NCBI RefSeq assembly: GCF_000758725.1
Contig: NZ_CP009428.1
Location: forward strand, 5,766,001-5,830,000
Reading direction: 5' to 3'
Source: Paenibacillus odorifer
Lineage (GTDB): Bacteria; Bacillota; Bacilli; Paenibacillales; Paenibacillaceae
DNA: 64,000 nt
The position numbers and the translations under genes are program-made. Of the stretch, positions 33,523-42,620 are shown in pieces. Within the stretch, counting starts at the first letter, position 1. Each line of letters opens with the position of its first letter. The notes beneath the pieces are model-generated. The model was given only the letters and a program-made list of their open reading frames with translations, was not told the DNA's origin and made no database searches.

Positions 33523-36500
33523 TTACCCTTCGATCAAGCTTACATCATCCAAATAAATTGTACTGCCCGCGCTAATTTCACTATTCGTCTCCGAACCGTT
33601 CCCATCTATAAGCCCTAGCAAAAACACCAGATGAACACCTGCGTCTGTTGCCCCATTCATCGTAAATGTGTAGCTGTATTCGTCCATATTTTGGGTCAAG
33701 GCTACAAGCTCAGCTTCCATATATTTGGTGTAATCCCCGCCTTTATGCTCCACAGCTACCTGAATATTGCGGTTTACTGTAGAACGAGCTTTAAACTTCA
33801 AGGTGTACGTTTTTCCCTGAACAAGTTTCAGATTTTCGTAATCCACCTGTGCGCTAAAAGGGGCTTGCCCGGTACCTGTTAAGTTGATAGCAAATTCCCC
33901 CTCTTGAACAGAGGCAGATCCGATTCCGTCAAAGTACTGGCTCCAGCCCGTTGCATCTACATCGAAGGTTCCATTATCCAGCGTACCGCTTGGCGGTATT
34001 ACTGGTGGACCCCCTTGTACCTCCCTGACCACAATATCGTCAAAAGAAATCGTATGCGGCGTACTGTTAGCCGCAGGATCAGCGCCCAGCGTTTTGCCGA
34101 TCAGATAATTAAGCTTCAGCGGATTGCTGTTCGACACCGTAAATTGTGCTGTATAAGTAGCCCAATCCGCATGAATATCAAACTTAGCTTGTGCGGAAGC
34201 AGCTGAAGTATTGGAGTATTCTAACACAATTTGCCGCGGAACCGTTGATTTCGCCTTGAAGCTCACCTCATACGTTTTTCCGCCCTCCAGTGGAATACCC
34301 TCTTGGAAAAATTGTGTATGCCACGCTTCCCATCCGGCCGACGTAATCAGGATTTCAGCTACGCCATCCTTCACATTAAACGCGGAGACGCCACCTTCTC
34401 CGGACCAGGTAGTCCAGCCCGTCTTATCGCTGCCAAACGAACCATTGATGACTAGATTGTTATCATTAGCTAGAATAGTCTGCGTGACAGTTGCAGTAAC
34501 ATAATGTTCAGCCTCAACAGTAATGGCATAACTTCCTTCGTCCGGAAATACTGCTGCTTCAATTGTGATTTTTCCCGGTTCAATAGTGTACTGCTCTGCA
34601 TTAAGTATTGTACCGTTAACCTTTACCGCCATGATTTGATTCCGCCAATTTGCATTGTCGATAAAAGTAAGCTCAATCGGCTGCGAAACTCTGTTATTGC
34701 TGCTGTCGCTTAGCAGCTCCTGCGGTTTGGCCGGTGCATTTTTGATCTCAAATTTCACATTGTCAATGATAATATCATGGTTTTGAGGAATACTAATCCC
34801 CTCAACCTTCCCAAGCAGGAATTTTAGAGACAATGTATCCTTGCTTCCTTGCCGGAATTCGAATCTGTAATGATTCGTCTCCGGCGTTACCTCCACAATA
34901 TTGCTGAACGAGGCCTGATACGTACCATTTTCTACTTTCACCCCGATTTTGCGGATTACGGTTGAACTGGCGTCAAATTCAACCACATAATCCATTCCAG
35001 CAGCAGCTTTCAAGTTGTTCTGAAACAACATTACAGAATACGCCTGACTGCCGGTATTCGTAATGCTAAATTTCGCTGCTCCATCTGCAACCGTAGCGCT
35101 GCTCTGACCACCCTGCTCTGTCAACAGGCGGTCCCAGGCGCTAAACCCAAAGTTAAATTCACCATTCAAGAGTGGGTAGTATATTAGCGATGGATCAAAA
35201 TAGAAGCTAGTACGCAGCATCTGGAAATTATCCAGAATGACTGTATCCGCAGCACCGTTTAACAGTAATACGAATTGTCCTTCATGATCGGTTGCACCTG
35301 CAAGATTGATAAAGGTAGCTTTAATTTTTTGCTCACCTTCGCTTAAGTTAACCGGTTGTTCTGCCTGTACACTGCCGTCTTTCCCTAGTAGTTGAACCGT
35401 TCCTGTGCGTGCAGAGGAGACTGAAGCATTGAACGTAACCTCATAGTCCTGCCCTTGAATGAGCTGAATTCCCTTCTGAAGTAACCGAACCTCACCATTT
35501 TCACTGCCGCCAATCTGCAGCTTTAACTGGCCATTGTCATTAACGCTTGATTCTACCATGGCACCACCAGTTGCTTCCGTATGCCAATAACTCATCCGAT
35601 TGGGTTCCCCAATATCGAAAGTACCATTGTACAGATGATTACCGTTGGCCAGCGGTTCCTTCACACTATCATGCGGGAATTGAATATTCTCAATCTCTTC
35701 TAATCTGACATTACCAAACCATACCGGTGAAGTATTGGTACCCACGTTGAACTCGACGCGTGCAGCAATATCTGAGTTTTCCTTCATTTGAAACATCGTC
35801 TCGTAATGGGTCATCGCTGAAGTTAGATCTACCTTAAGCGATGGAGAATACGCTGCAAATCCACGAGATTCTCCACCTGTTAACCGGACGCTCATACTGC
35901 GGGACATATCGGTTTTGGCATCGAAGCTGAGTTTATAGAACCTGCCTTTAGCTATAGATACGATAGCTTGGGGTTGAATCGAATAAAAATTGCCGCCACC
36001 ACTGCTGATATCTACCTTCACATAATTGCGCTCCCCAATAGGAACGGTAGAAACCGTAGCTTCAGCCCCTGCTTCTTTATAAAGTACCCAATGTGCGGTA
36101 TTCGGGATTCCCATACCGTCATCCCCCGGCACCTGCTCCGAATAATTGTTGTTATAGACCATGTTGCCGTCTGCCAGTGCAAGCTTGGAGCCTTCTGGAT
36201 AGGCTTCCTTCTCCAGTGTAACTGGAATAGGCTCGCGGTACTCACGACCTGTCAGCTCATAGACTCTAACGTAATCGATCTCCATCGATTTTGGAAATAC
36301 GGTTTCGCTAGTCGGATCACCATCAAAGTTACCGCCTACGGCCAGATTTATCAGCAAGTGGAACTTCTGATTAAACGGCGCTGGATACACATTATTGGCA
36401 GGCTGCCCATTGCTGATGCTATACCAGTCATTTTTGGTCGAATATAATTCACCATCCACATACCAGCGAATTTCGCCCGGCTCCCACTCAATAGAGTACG

Positions 36501-38616
36501 TATGGAACTGCTCAATCGTAGCGTTATCCGGAAATACATACTCTTTGCCGGAGTATACATTGTTCGGCGCCATACCGCCGTAATGAATCGTCCCCGCTAC
36601 CGTGTTTGGACGACTGCCCCAGCCTTCCATAATATCAAGCTCACCGGAAGCAGCCCAAGTCCCGTACACATCGTTCTCCGGCAGCATCCAGATCGCCGGC
36701 CAGTACCCTTTTCCAGTAGGTGCTTTGGCCCGAATTTCAAATTTGCCATATTTTTTACTAAACAACCCTTTAGTCTTAATCCGTGTAGAAGTATATTGTT
36801 TGCCAGCTTTTTCTTCTTTGTGGGCCGTAATGATCAGGTTACCGTCCTGTTCCTTTACATTCTTCTCATCGTTGGTATACCACTGCTTCTCATTGTTTCC
36901 CCAACCTGGATTGTTGTATTGCGAACCATCTCCAAGGTCATAGGTCCACTTTGTAGCATCAATGTCTCCATCATCAAACTCATCCCCCCACACCAGTGTC
37001 CACGGATCAGTGGTCGGTGTTGGCGTCGCTGTTGGTGTCGGTGTTTCGGTTGGTGTTGGTGTCGCTGTTGGTGTCGGTGTTTCGGTTGGTGTTGGCGTTG
37101 CTGTTGGTGTCGGTGTTTCGGTTGGTGTTGGCGTTGCTGTTGGTGTCGGTGTTTCGGTTGGTGTTGGCGTTGCTGTAGGTGCCGCCGTTGCTTCAGGTGT
37201 GGCGCTTGGCGTCGTTATTGGACCTACATTCCCCGAACTGCTTGGCGCTGAGCTTGCTATTGGCAATGTTGTTTTGCCAGTGTTTCCTTTTTTCATTGCT
37301 ACACCGCCAATCGTCACTCCATCGGCTTTGTTATCTATTGTGGTTACGCTTCCGCTGCCTTGAATTGCTGTAGCTCCAGCGCTCGCAGATAGGATTAGTG
37401 CCGCCACTTGTGAATTGTTCTCCAATGTTAAATGGGTCGGACTTCCCAGAGTAAGGCTGCCGACAGTTCCAAGGATTCTTAACAAAGAACCGCTGACTGC
37501 TGAGTCTGCTGAACGAACCGCTCCAAATGTTCCGCGAAGCGAAATATTGTGAGGAACGACATCCATCTCAACATCCCCAAACCCTGCCCCGGTAAGATCG
37601 CTGCTTTCTTCCAAGATTGACCCAGATAGCAGCTGCACAGTACCCACAGCTGTCGACCCGCTGGCATAAATCCGAACCTTACCATTAGGCTTGGCTACTT
37701 GAAGCAGTCCAAGAGAAGTATGGTGTAAGCCGATACTTTGCTCGCCGCCTCCCCGTACAAAAGTAGTCCCTGTTACCTTTACACCTTCAAGCTTTGCATT
37801 CCCTTCAGCTATCCCCTCGGTTAGATAAAGATTACCTTGGATGACCGTGTCTTTAAGAATCACATCAGCCCGATTAATGACTACATTGCCCTTTACTGTT
37901 CCTAGTGAAATCTCTCCTGATTTCAGGAGGAGTCCCGAAACCATTCGATCAGCCAACTGAGCTAACTCTGCACGGGTGATCCCACCATCAGGCTTAAACA
38001 AACCTCCAGGATAACCTTTTACATAACCTGCACTCGATAGAACGGCTATTGCTTTTGCGGTTTCATCGCTGACTCCGTTCAGATCGGTGAATGCTGTTGT
38101 ACTGCTTTTGTCTGCATTGAAACGAAACACTTTCTCCAATGCTAACGCTGCCTCCGCGCGCGAAAGTGCTTTTGAAGGATAAATATTGTTCTTCTGATCA
38201 CTGCTTAAATAACCAGCTGCAATCCCTTTGGCTATATCATTTTTATACCAGTCTGTGGTCTGGACATCAGCGGGAACCTTATCCGATTGCTCCTGATAAT
38301 TAAATATACGATTCATAATAGCAGCGAATTCTGCCTTCGTGACTTCCTTACCCGGACGAAACGACCCGTCGTCATATCCGCTTATGATCCCATTTGTGCT
38401 CCAACGCTGTAATGGACCTGCGGCCCAATGATTTGGAGATACATCGGTAAACGCTTTCAATCCATTGATTGGTTCATTTTCCACTTTCGTTGCCGCTGAA
38501 TCAGGTGAGTTTTCCTTTAACGCCTCTGCCGCTGAAGCATTCATGCTCCCAACCGGTGATAGCAGCCCGGTGACAAGGAGCATAGCAGCAAGTGCTGCTG
38601 TGAAATTCCTTTTCAT
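33523..38616 (-). CDS. SLH-anchored laminarinase: 3xSLH - beta region - TP linker - GH16 - five CBM4/9-type modules
   Basis: 1,697 residues, cell-surface endo-beta-1,3(4)-glucanase. Signal peptide 1-30; three SLH domains about 55-225 (FTDVSPNHWAAGPLQRW, GYDDGSFRPGKEVTKAEFAAIMNRIF) for binding to pyruvylated wall polymer; a repetitive beta region 230-420; a Thr-Pro-Glu linker; GH16 about 545-790 with the catalytic GELDIMEGWG (E-x-D-x-x-E). Beyond it come five weakly similar modules beginning NMVYNNNYS, NHLYNGTFD, LNGEFNFGFSAWD, LVINGSFGSDKTGW and LDNGTFDVDATGW, of carbohydrate-binding CBM4/9 type, plus a DUF1533-like insert. The start is ATG 38616 or 38625; upstream ATG/TTG codons lack a binding site. 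A divergent LacI gene and a palindrome at the promoter indicate local repression. Confidence 0.9.
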   Translation of the reverse strand: MKRNFTAALAAMLLVTGLLSPVGSMNASAAEALKENSPDSAATKVENEPINGLKAFTDVSPNHWAAGPLQRWSTNGIISGYDDGSFRPGKEVTKAEFAAIMNRIFNYQEQSDKVPADVQTTDWYKNDIAKGIAAGYLSSDQKNNIYPSKALSRAEAALALEKVFRFNADKSSTTAFTDLNGVSDETAKAIAVLSSAGYVKGYPGGLFKPDGGITRAELAQLADRMVSGLLLKSGEISLGTVKGNVVINRADVILKDTVIQGNLYLTEGIAEGNAKLEGVKVTGTTFVRGGGEQSIGLHHTSLGLLQVAKPNGKVRIYASGSTAVGTVQLLSGSILEESSDLTGAGFGDVEMDVVPHNISLRGTFGAVRSADSAVSGSLLRILGTVGSLTLGSPTHLTLENNSQVAALILSASAGATAIQGSGSVTTIDNKADGVTIGGVAMKKGNTGKTTLPIASSAPSSSGNVGPITTPSATPEATAAPTATPTPTETPTPTATPTPTETPTPTATPTPTETPTPTATPTPTETPTPTATPTPTTDPWTLVWGDEFDDGDIDATKWTYDLGDGSQYNNPGWGNNEKQWYTNDEKNVKEQDGNLIITAHKEEKAGKQYTSTRIKTKGLFSKKYGKFEIRAKAPTGKGYWPAIWMLPENDVYGTWAASGELDIMEGWGSRPNTVAGTIHYGGMAPNNVYSGKEYVFPDNATIEQFHTYSIEWEPGEIRWYVDGELYSTKNDWYSISNGQPANNVYPAPFNQKFHLLINLAVGGNFDGDPTSETVFPKSMEIDYVRVYELTGREYREPIPVTLEKEAYPEGSKLALADGNMVYNNNYSEQVPGDDGMGIPNTAHWVLYKEAGAEATVSTVPIGERNYVKVDISSGGGNFYSIQPQAIVSIAKGRFYKLSFDAKTDMSRSMSVRLTGGESRGFAAYSPSLKVDLTSAMTHYETMFQMKENSDIAARVEFNVGTNTSPVWFGNVRLEEIENIQFPHDSVKEPLANGNHLYNGTFDIGEPNRMSYWHTEATGGAMVESSVNDNGQLKLQIGGSENGEVRLLQKGIQLIQGQDYEVTFNASVSSARTGTVQLLGKDGSVQAEQPVNLSEGEQKIKATFINLAGATDHEGQFVLLLNGAADTVILDNFQMLRTSFYFDPSLIYYPLLNGEFNFGFSAWDRLLTEQGGQSSATVADGAAKFSITNTGSQAYSVMLFQNNLKAAAGMDYVVEFDASSTVIRKIGVKVENGTYQASFSNIVEVTPETNHYRFEFRQGSKDTLSLKFLLGKVEGISIPQNHDIIIDNVKFEIKNAPAKPQELLSDSSNNRVSQPIELTFIDNANWRNQIMAVKVNGTILNAEQYTIEPGKITIEAAVFPDEGSYAITVEAEHYVTATVTQTILANDNNLVINGSFGSDKTGWTTWSGEGGVSAFNVKDGVAEILITSAGWEAWHTQFFQEGIPLEGGKTYEVSFKAKSTVPRQIVLEYSNTSAASAQAKFDIHADWATYTAQFTVSNSNPLKLNYLIGKTLGADPAANSTPHTISFDDIVVREVQGGPPVIPPSGTLDNGTFDVDATGWSQYFDGIGSASVQEGEFAINLTGTGQAPFSAQVDYENLKLVQGKTYTLKFKARSTVNRNIQVAVEHKGGDYTKYMEAELVALTQNMDEYSYTFTMNGATDAGVHLVFLLGLIDGNGSETNSEISAGSTIYLDDVSLIEG

Positions 38617-38666
38617 CCTAAACATCACTCCTCGAATTTCGTAATATTCGTAATTCAAGCGAAAAA

Positions 38667-38718
38667 TCGAAATCGGTTTCGACAATGCTATTGTTGCTTA
38701 GTTTTCTATTTTTGTAAA
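38667..38718 (-). promoter_or_regulatory. Laminarinase promoter with overlapping LacI-type operator
   Basis: On the minus strand TTTACA (38713-38718) and AACAAT (38690-38695) are 17 bases apart. Directly downstream lies TCGAAATCGGTTTCGA (38667-38682), a 16-bp palindrome with one mismatched pair, placed over the predicted start of transcription. Its core GAAATCGGTTTC differs by one base from the amylase operator core. Confidence 0.65.
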
Positions 38719-38922
38719 GATGTAATTTTGAATTTTTTTACATAGATTATTTTGGAGTAAATCTGCATAGTGAAATATATATTTGACTTGTTTCGGCAAT
38801 AATAATAGACTGAAAATAATTGAATTTTCATTCACCCTATTCATAATAACTCGCAAATAACCGCTCTAGAACAGTCTTTTTCTCAAATTTCAACGATTTA
38901 GCGGAGGGTGGCATTATTAACT

Positions 38923-39939
38923 ATGAATATCAAAATGATTGCCGAAATGGCCGGCGTTTCTGTCTCGACTGTTTCGAAAATTATGAACAATTACAGTGAT
39001 GTTTCCGAAAAGACCAAGCAAAGAGTTTTGGAAATCATCGAACAAACCGGATATTCACCTTCCAACTCCGCCAAGACACTCGCAACTAAGAAGTCGAATC
39101 TGATCGGGGTTATTTTTGCTGGCGAGCTTAATGTCGAATTTACACATCCCTTTTTCGTAGAAGTGCTAAATTCTTTTAAAAAGCAGATGGGCGTTCTGGG
39201 CTACGATCTCATTTTCTTTTCCAACGAGAAATTCATCAGCAGCGGCGATTATTTCGCTCGATCTGTTCATTTTAATGTGGATGGATGTGTTATTATTTCC
39301 GGACAAAAGATGGAGCCTACCATCCGCGATCTGGATATGAGCAGTATTCCTTGTATCGGGGTCGACCTTGAGCTAAAGGGCAAAAAATCCGGCTTTGTGA
39401 TGTCAGATAACTTTCAGGTTTCTTCCAAGGTCGTGGAGCATTTTTATCTGCTTGGCTATAGAGAACTTGGATTTATCGGAAGTGCAGCGGATTCAGATAT
39501 TTCTAACCTGCGGGAATCCGGATATGTCAAAGCTATTGAAAGCTTCGGCCTCACTTTGAACCGTCAGTGGTTTGTTCATGGCGACGATTTCTTTGAGCCC
39601 AGCGGTTATACGGCTATGCAGCAATTAATTCAAGCCGGAAATTTACCAAAAGCCATTTTTGCGGCTTCTGATTTGCTGGCTCTGGGAGCCATCCGGGCTT
39701 TGAAAGAACACGGTCTCAGCGTGCCTGAAGATATTGCCATTATCGGATGTGACGACATTGAAGCCTGTAAATATACCAGTCCAAAACTGTCGACCATCCG
39801 CCAGAACAAAGAACGGCTTGGCATCCTCGCTGCCCATATGCTCTATGACTTGATTAACAATCAGTCTGGCGGTGGATCATTTGTAGTGGAGCCTGTGCTT
39901 ATTGTGCGTGAATCCTGTGGCAGTCAATTAAATACTTAG
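38923..39939 (+). CDS. LacI-family transcriptional regulator beside the laminarinase
   Basis: 338 residues; helix-turn-helix MIAEMAGVSVSTVSKIMNNYSDVS and a sugar-binding-protein-like effector domain. ATG 38923 is chosen over GTG 38908, which overlaps the GGAGGG binding site; the spacing of 14 is long. Divergent from the laminarinase, the likely target. The promoter candidate TTGACT (38783-38788) / TAGACT (38806-38811) lies in the shared 300-base region. Confidence 0.85.
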   Translation: MNIKMIAEMAGVSVSTVSKIMNNYSDVSEKTKQRVLEIIEQTGYSPSNSAKTLATKKSNLIGVIFAGELNVEFTHPFFVEVLNSFKKQMGVLGYDLIFFSNEKFISSGDYFARSVHFNVDGCVIISGQKMEPTIRDLDMSSIPCIGVDLELKGKKSGFVMSDNFQVSSKVVEHFYLLGYRELGFIGSAADSDISNLRESGYVKAIESFGLTLNRQWFVHGDDFFEPSGYTAMQQLIQAGNLPKAIFAASDLLALGAIRALKEHGLSVPEDIAIIGCDDIEACKYTSPKLSTIRQNKERLGILAAHMLYDLINNQSGGGSFVVEPVLIVRESCGSQLNT

Positions 39940-39950
39940 TTAATCAACAA

Positions 39951-40002
39951 AAAAAGACAACGGCTTATGTAAGCGGGTTTCCGCAAACGGCGTTGTCTTT
40001 TT
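39951..40002. terminator. Bidirectional terminator between LacI gene and fabH
   Basis: AAAAGACAACG and CGTTGTCTTTT form an 11-bp stem around a loop with its own partial hairpin (GGCTTATGTAAGC); T-runs on both strands. Confidence 0.85.
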
Positions 40003-40066
40003 ATTGATTATCGAAAATGTTTCGTTATCTATCTTCATTGGTCTCTAGCTGGCCGAACTCCACCTC

Positions 40067-41077
40067 TTAATATGGAGTAGGTATCCCTACCTGATGATCC
40101 AAATTCAACTCAATCAATTGTCCTGCCTGGGTTAATCCGGCACCAAAACCATACATCAGGATCTTTTGTCCATTTTGTACCTTGCCCTCGCGGATGCCCA
40201 AATCAAGTGCTAAAGGAATCGTGGCAGCCGAAGTATTCCCGAAATTCACAAGACTGTGCAGCACCTGCTCCAGCGGATAATTTAATCGCTCGCATATTGG
40301 CTCAATCATTCGCATATTAGCGCTGTGTGGAATAAACCAGTCTACTTCCTCCAGACCTACCTCCGCTTTTTCTAGCAGCTGTTGCACACCTAAAGGAACC
40401 GTTCTGACCGCCCAGCGAAACACTTCTCGTCCGTTCTGTACCAGCATTTGTGTATCTACCAGCTCAATATTGTTTACAGTATGGGCAAGCCCCGTACGGT
40501 AAACATGATGTGCCCCACCGCCATCACTTGCCAGCTGGAAGCCTAAAAATCCCGTCGTCTGCTCATCACTTTCCACAAGCACTGCTCCAGCGCCATCCCC
40601 AAAAAGAATACATGTACTGCGGTCAGTATAATCCGTAATCCTGGAGATCGTATCCGCACCAATAACCAGTACCTTGCGATGCATTCCTGAAGCCACATAA
40701 CTGTGAGCAGTATGCAGTGCATAGACAAAACCTGCGCATGCTGCACTCAAATCCATAGCACCAGCAGTCTGCGGAATGTTAAAACGATTTTGAATCAAAG
40801 AAGCTACTGAGGGAAAGGAAAAGTCAGGTGTACTCGTAGCTACCAGGACCATATCGACATCCTGAACGCTTTTTCCATAACGAGTCATAAGATCCTGCAC
40901 AGCTGCTGCACATAAATCACTTGTATACTCATCCTGCCGACTAATTCGGCGCTCACGGATTCCGGTCCGTTGCACAATCCATTCATTATTTGTATCTACG
41001 ATCTGCTCCAGATCGGCATTAGTCAGTCTTTTGGCTGGGACATAGGTTCCGATAGCGGTAATTTTTGCACCTGTCAT
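40067..41077 (-). CDS. fabH: Beta-ketoacyl-ACP synthase III
   Basis: Condenses acyl-CoA primer with malonyl-ACP to start fatty acid synthesis. 336 residues with the full triad: Cys114 (SAACAGFVY), His251 (FIPHSANMRM) and Asn281 (VNFGNTSAATIP). ATG 41077 is preferred because AGAGGTGA stands 5 bases upstream; GTG 41086 lies inside that site. The gene stands alone, with a FapR box over its promoter. The rest of the fab cluster is not in the window, so this may be one of two fabH paralogs. Confidence 0.95.
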   Translation of the reverse strand: MTGAKITAIGTYVPAKRLTNADLEQIVDTNNEWIVQRTGIRERRISRQDEYTSDLCAAAVQDLMTRYGKSVQDVDMVLVATSTPDFSFPSVASLIQNRFNIPQTAGAMDLSAACAGFVYALHTAHSYVASGMHRKVLVIGADTISRITDYTDRSTCILFGDGAGAVLVESDEQTTGFLGFQLASDGGGAHHVYRTGLAHTVNNIELVDTQMLVQNGREVFRWAVRTVPLGVQQLLEKAEVGLEEVDWFIPHSANMRMIEPICERLNYPLEQVLHSLVNFGNTSAATIPLALDLGIREGKVQNGQKILMYGFGAGLTQAGQLIELNLDHQVGIPTPY

Positions 41078-41106
41078 TCCAATCACCTCTTCAATTAGTA
41101 TCTGAT

Positions 41107-41153
41107 ATTAGTACTTGGTACTAATTATAACTCTGTGCCTGCTAAAAAGTAAA
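41107..41153 (-). promoter_or_regulatory. fabH promoter with FapR operator
   Basis: ATTAGTACTTGGTACTAAT (41107-41125) matches the FapR palindrome (consensus near TTAGTACCTNNTACTAA). It overlaps a promoter on the minus strand with TTTACT (41148-41153), 18 bases, TATAAT (41124-41129). FapR binding here would block initiation until malonyl-CoA accumulates. Confidence 0.88.
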
Positions 41154-41208
41154 GAAGGCCGGTAAAGCATCCTAGCTTCCCGGCACTTCCGTAACTTTAC
41201 GAACCCAC

Positions 41209-41949
41209 TTAGAAACGTTTTCTATTACGCTGCTTTCTTTTTCTGACGAACAATATAATCGCAGTTACAACAACCACCACTAAAATGATAAGCACAATCA
41301 CGATATTCCATACATTAGGCACATAAACCTGCATTTGAATTGGCTCTGTATCCGCTAGTGTAACATTCCAAGTAAGGGTTCTGCCGTCCTCCACATTTGC
41401 ATTATTGTCTCCATATAGATCCACAGGTAACGTTAATTTAAAGTCGAAAGCCATGTTTTGCAAAAAAGCCCGAATAATCGGCTTCGATAAACTGAGCGAT
41501 CCCATATTATCCATTATGGTGTCTATGTAGCTATTTAATTTGGGCTTCGCCTCAACGTCATATTTGGTATAAAACCAATTATCTTTGGTATCTAATTTCA
41601 GGTCCACAATATCCAAGTCACCAGAGAGTGCTTTCATATCCTCAAAAGAGGCATAAGATTTCACGAATTCATAGACTGTAGATTTTCCATCTTGGCTTTT
41701 CTCTAGCTCAATCCCCTGATCCTTAAGTTTGTTTACCAGAGCATCTTCCATTTTTCCGCTAACCAACGCTTCTGCACGCGAATTCACTTTCATGTTCACT
41801 GCAATATCTACGCTTCCATTCTTATTCACTGTGACATGAGCAGTGCCTTTAGAACAGCCTGATAATAGTACAAGCATTAAGAGCAGCCCTAGTAACGAAA
41901 ACCCTCTCCATTTTGACAACAACATTTCCCTCAAACCCTTCAGTAACAT
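41209..41949 (-). CDS. Membrane lipoprotein, LppM/DUF3153-like
   Basis: 246 residues with a lipoprotein signal ending in LLSGC. The body (TAHVTVNKNGSVDIAVNMKVNSRAEALVSG...) resembles DUF3153/LppM-type secreted lipoproteins of unknown function. A second hydrophobic helix at about 212-235 followed by RKRKQRNRKRF tethers the C-terminus, so the domain is held to the membrane at both ends. The start is uncertain: ATG 41949, or ATG 41925 and the TTGs after it, which lie behind TTGAGGGAA. It follows fabH's promoter on the same strand and has its own upstream region. Confidence 0.75.
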   Translation of the reverse strand: MLLKGLREMLLSKWRGFSLLGLLLMLVLLSGCSKGTAHVTVNKNGSVDIAVNMKVNSRAEALVSGKMEDALVNKLKDQGIELEKSQDGKSTVYEFVKSYASFEDMKALSGDLDIVDLKLDTKDNWFYTKYDVEAKPKLNSYIDTIMDNMGSLSLSKPIIRAFLQNMAFDFKLTLPVDLYGDNNANVEDGRTLTWNVTLADTEPIQMQVYVPNVWNIVIVLIILVVVVVTAIILFVRKRKQRNRKRF

Positions 41950-42067
41950 GTATTTATATAACGGCTACCCATTCTATAAAGGCTAACTCATTTATATCAT
42001 AGAATCAAACTCTATATGAATGAATAATCAAATTTGAGAACCGTCAAACTTAAACTTTATACGCGCA

Positions 42068-42121
42068 TAAAAAAGAGGCCCTCACAGAAGTAATCATTTC
42101 TACTCATGAGGTAACCTCTTT
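42068..42121 (-). terminator. Intrinsic terminator downstream of the MATE gene region
   Basis: On the minus strand AAAGAGGTTACCTCA...TGAGGGCCTCTTTTTT forms a stem with a T-run. Confidence 0.7.
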
Positions 42122-42138
42122 CATAAAAACAGCACACG

Positions 42139-42300
42139 TAATGTTACTTCGAACGCTAGTTGTTCATACGATGCTCAATGTTACTTGGAGTGCCTATTGT
42201 TACTCAAGATGCTCATTGTTACTTGGAGTGCTCGACGTTACTCGGGATGCTCAATATTATTCGGAGTGCTTATTGTCGCTTGGGTGCACGGTGTTACTTG
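42139..42300. repeat. Minisatellite, 19-bp period, about eight to nine units
   Basis: Imperfect tandem units of TGCTCAATGTTACTTGGAG (19 bases, e.g. starting at 42172, 42191, 42210, 42229, 42248), alternating GGAG/AAGA-type ends. The core TGCTCANTGTTRCT is shared with the 4.4-kb array on the opposite strand. It directly precedes copy 2 of the four-unit element. Confidence 0.75.
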
Positions 42301-42318
42301 GACTTTCAAAGTCGCTTT

Positions 42319-42495
42319 CGGACTCCAGAGCCGTTATTTCCGCACAAACGTCTCTTTTCATAAGCTATCGGACTCCAGAGTCACTATTGGTGCAAAACGC
42401 CCCCATTAGGAGCCATTTTACGAGGAATAGCGCCCCTCCAGTCCGAAACTACCCGCAAAAGGCTCTGAACCGGCAAATAGCGGCATCTGAGTCCG
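42319..42495. repeat. Composite intergenic element, locus 2: four phased 20-nt units (++--), best copy
   Basis: Units at 42319-42338 (+), 42369-42388 (+), 42426-42445 (-), 42476-42495 (-); start distances 50, 57, 50. In the forward sense they read CGGACTCCAGAGCCGTTATT, CGGACTCCAGAGTCACTATT, CGGACTGGAGGGGCGCTATT and CGGACTCAGATGCCGCTATT. The whole 177-bp block is an inverted repeat of a 50-bp dimer. The remaining bases to the MATE gene (42496-42620) show no other feature. Confidence 0.85.
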
Positions 42496-42620
42496 AAAGC
42501 ACCTGTCCTCCCGTAACCGCCCAACTACCGCTCTCCTGCAGCCGCCCTACTGCCGCAACAAACAACGTCCGACTCTTAAACCACTCCATTGCCCATCAAG
42601 CTAGGCTTATAGAGTCCCGC

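Noticed and set aside
42319-42495. CRISPR-like spacing (20-nt repeat, 30-nt spacer)
   Set aside because: Only two direct copies before the orientation flips, spacers share sequence between loci, and no cas genes are present.
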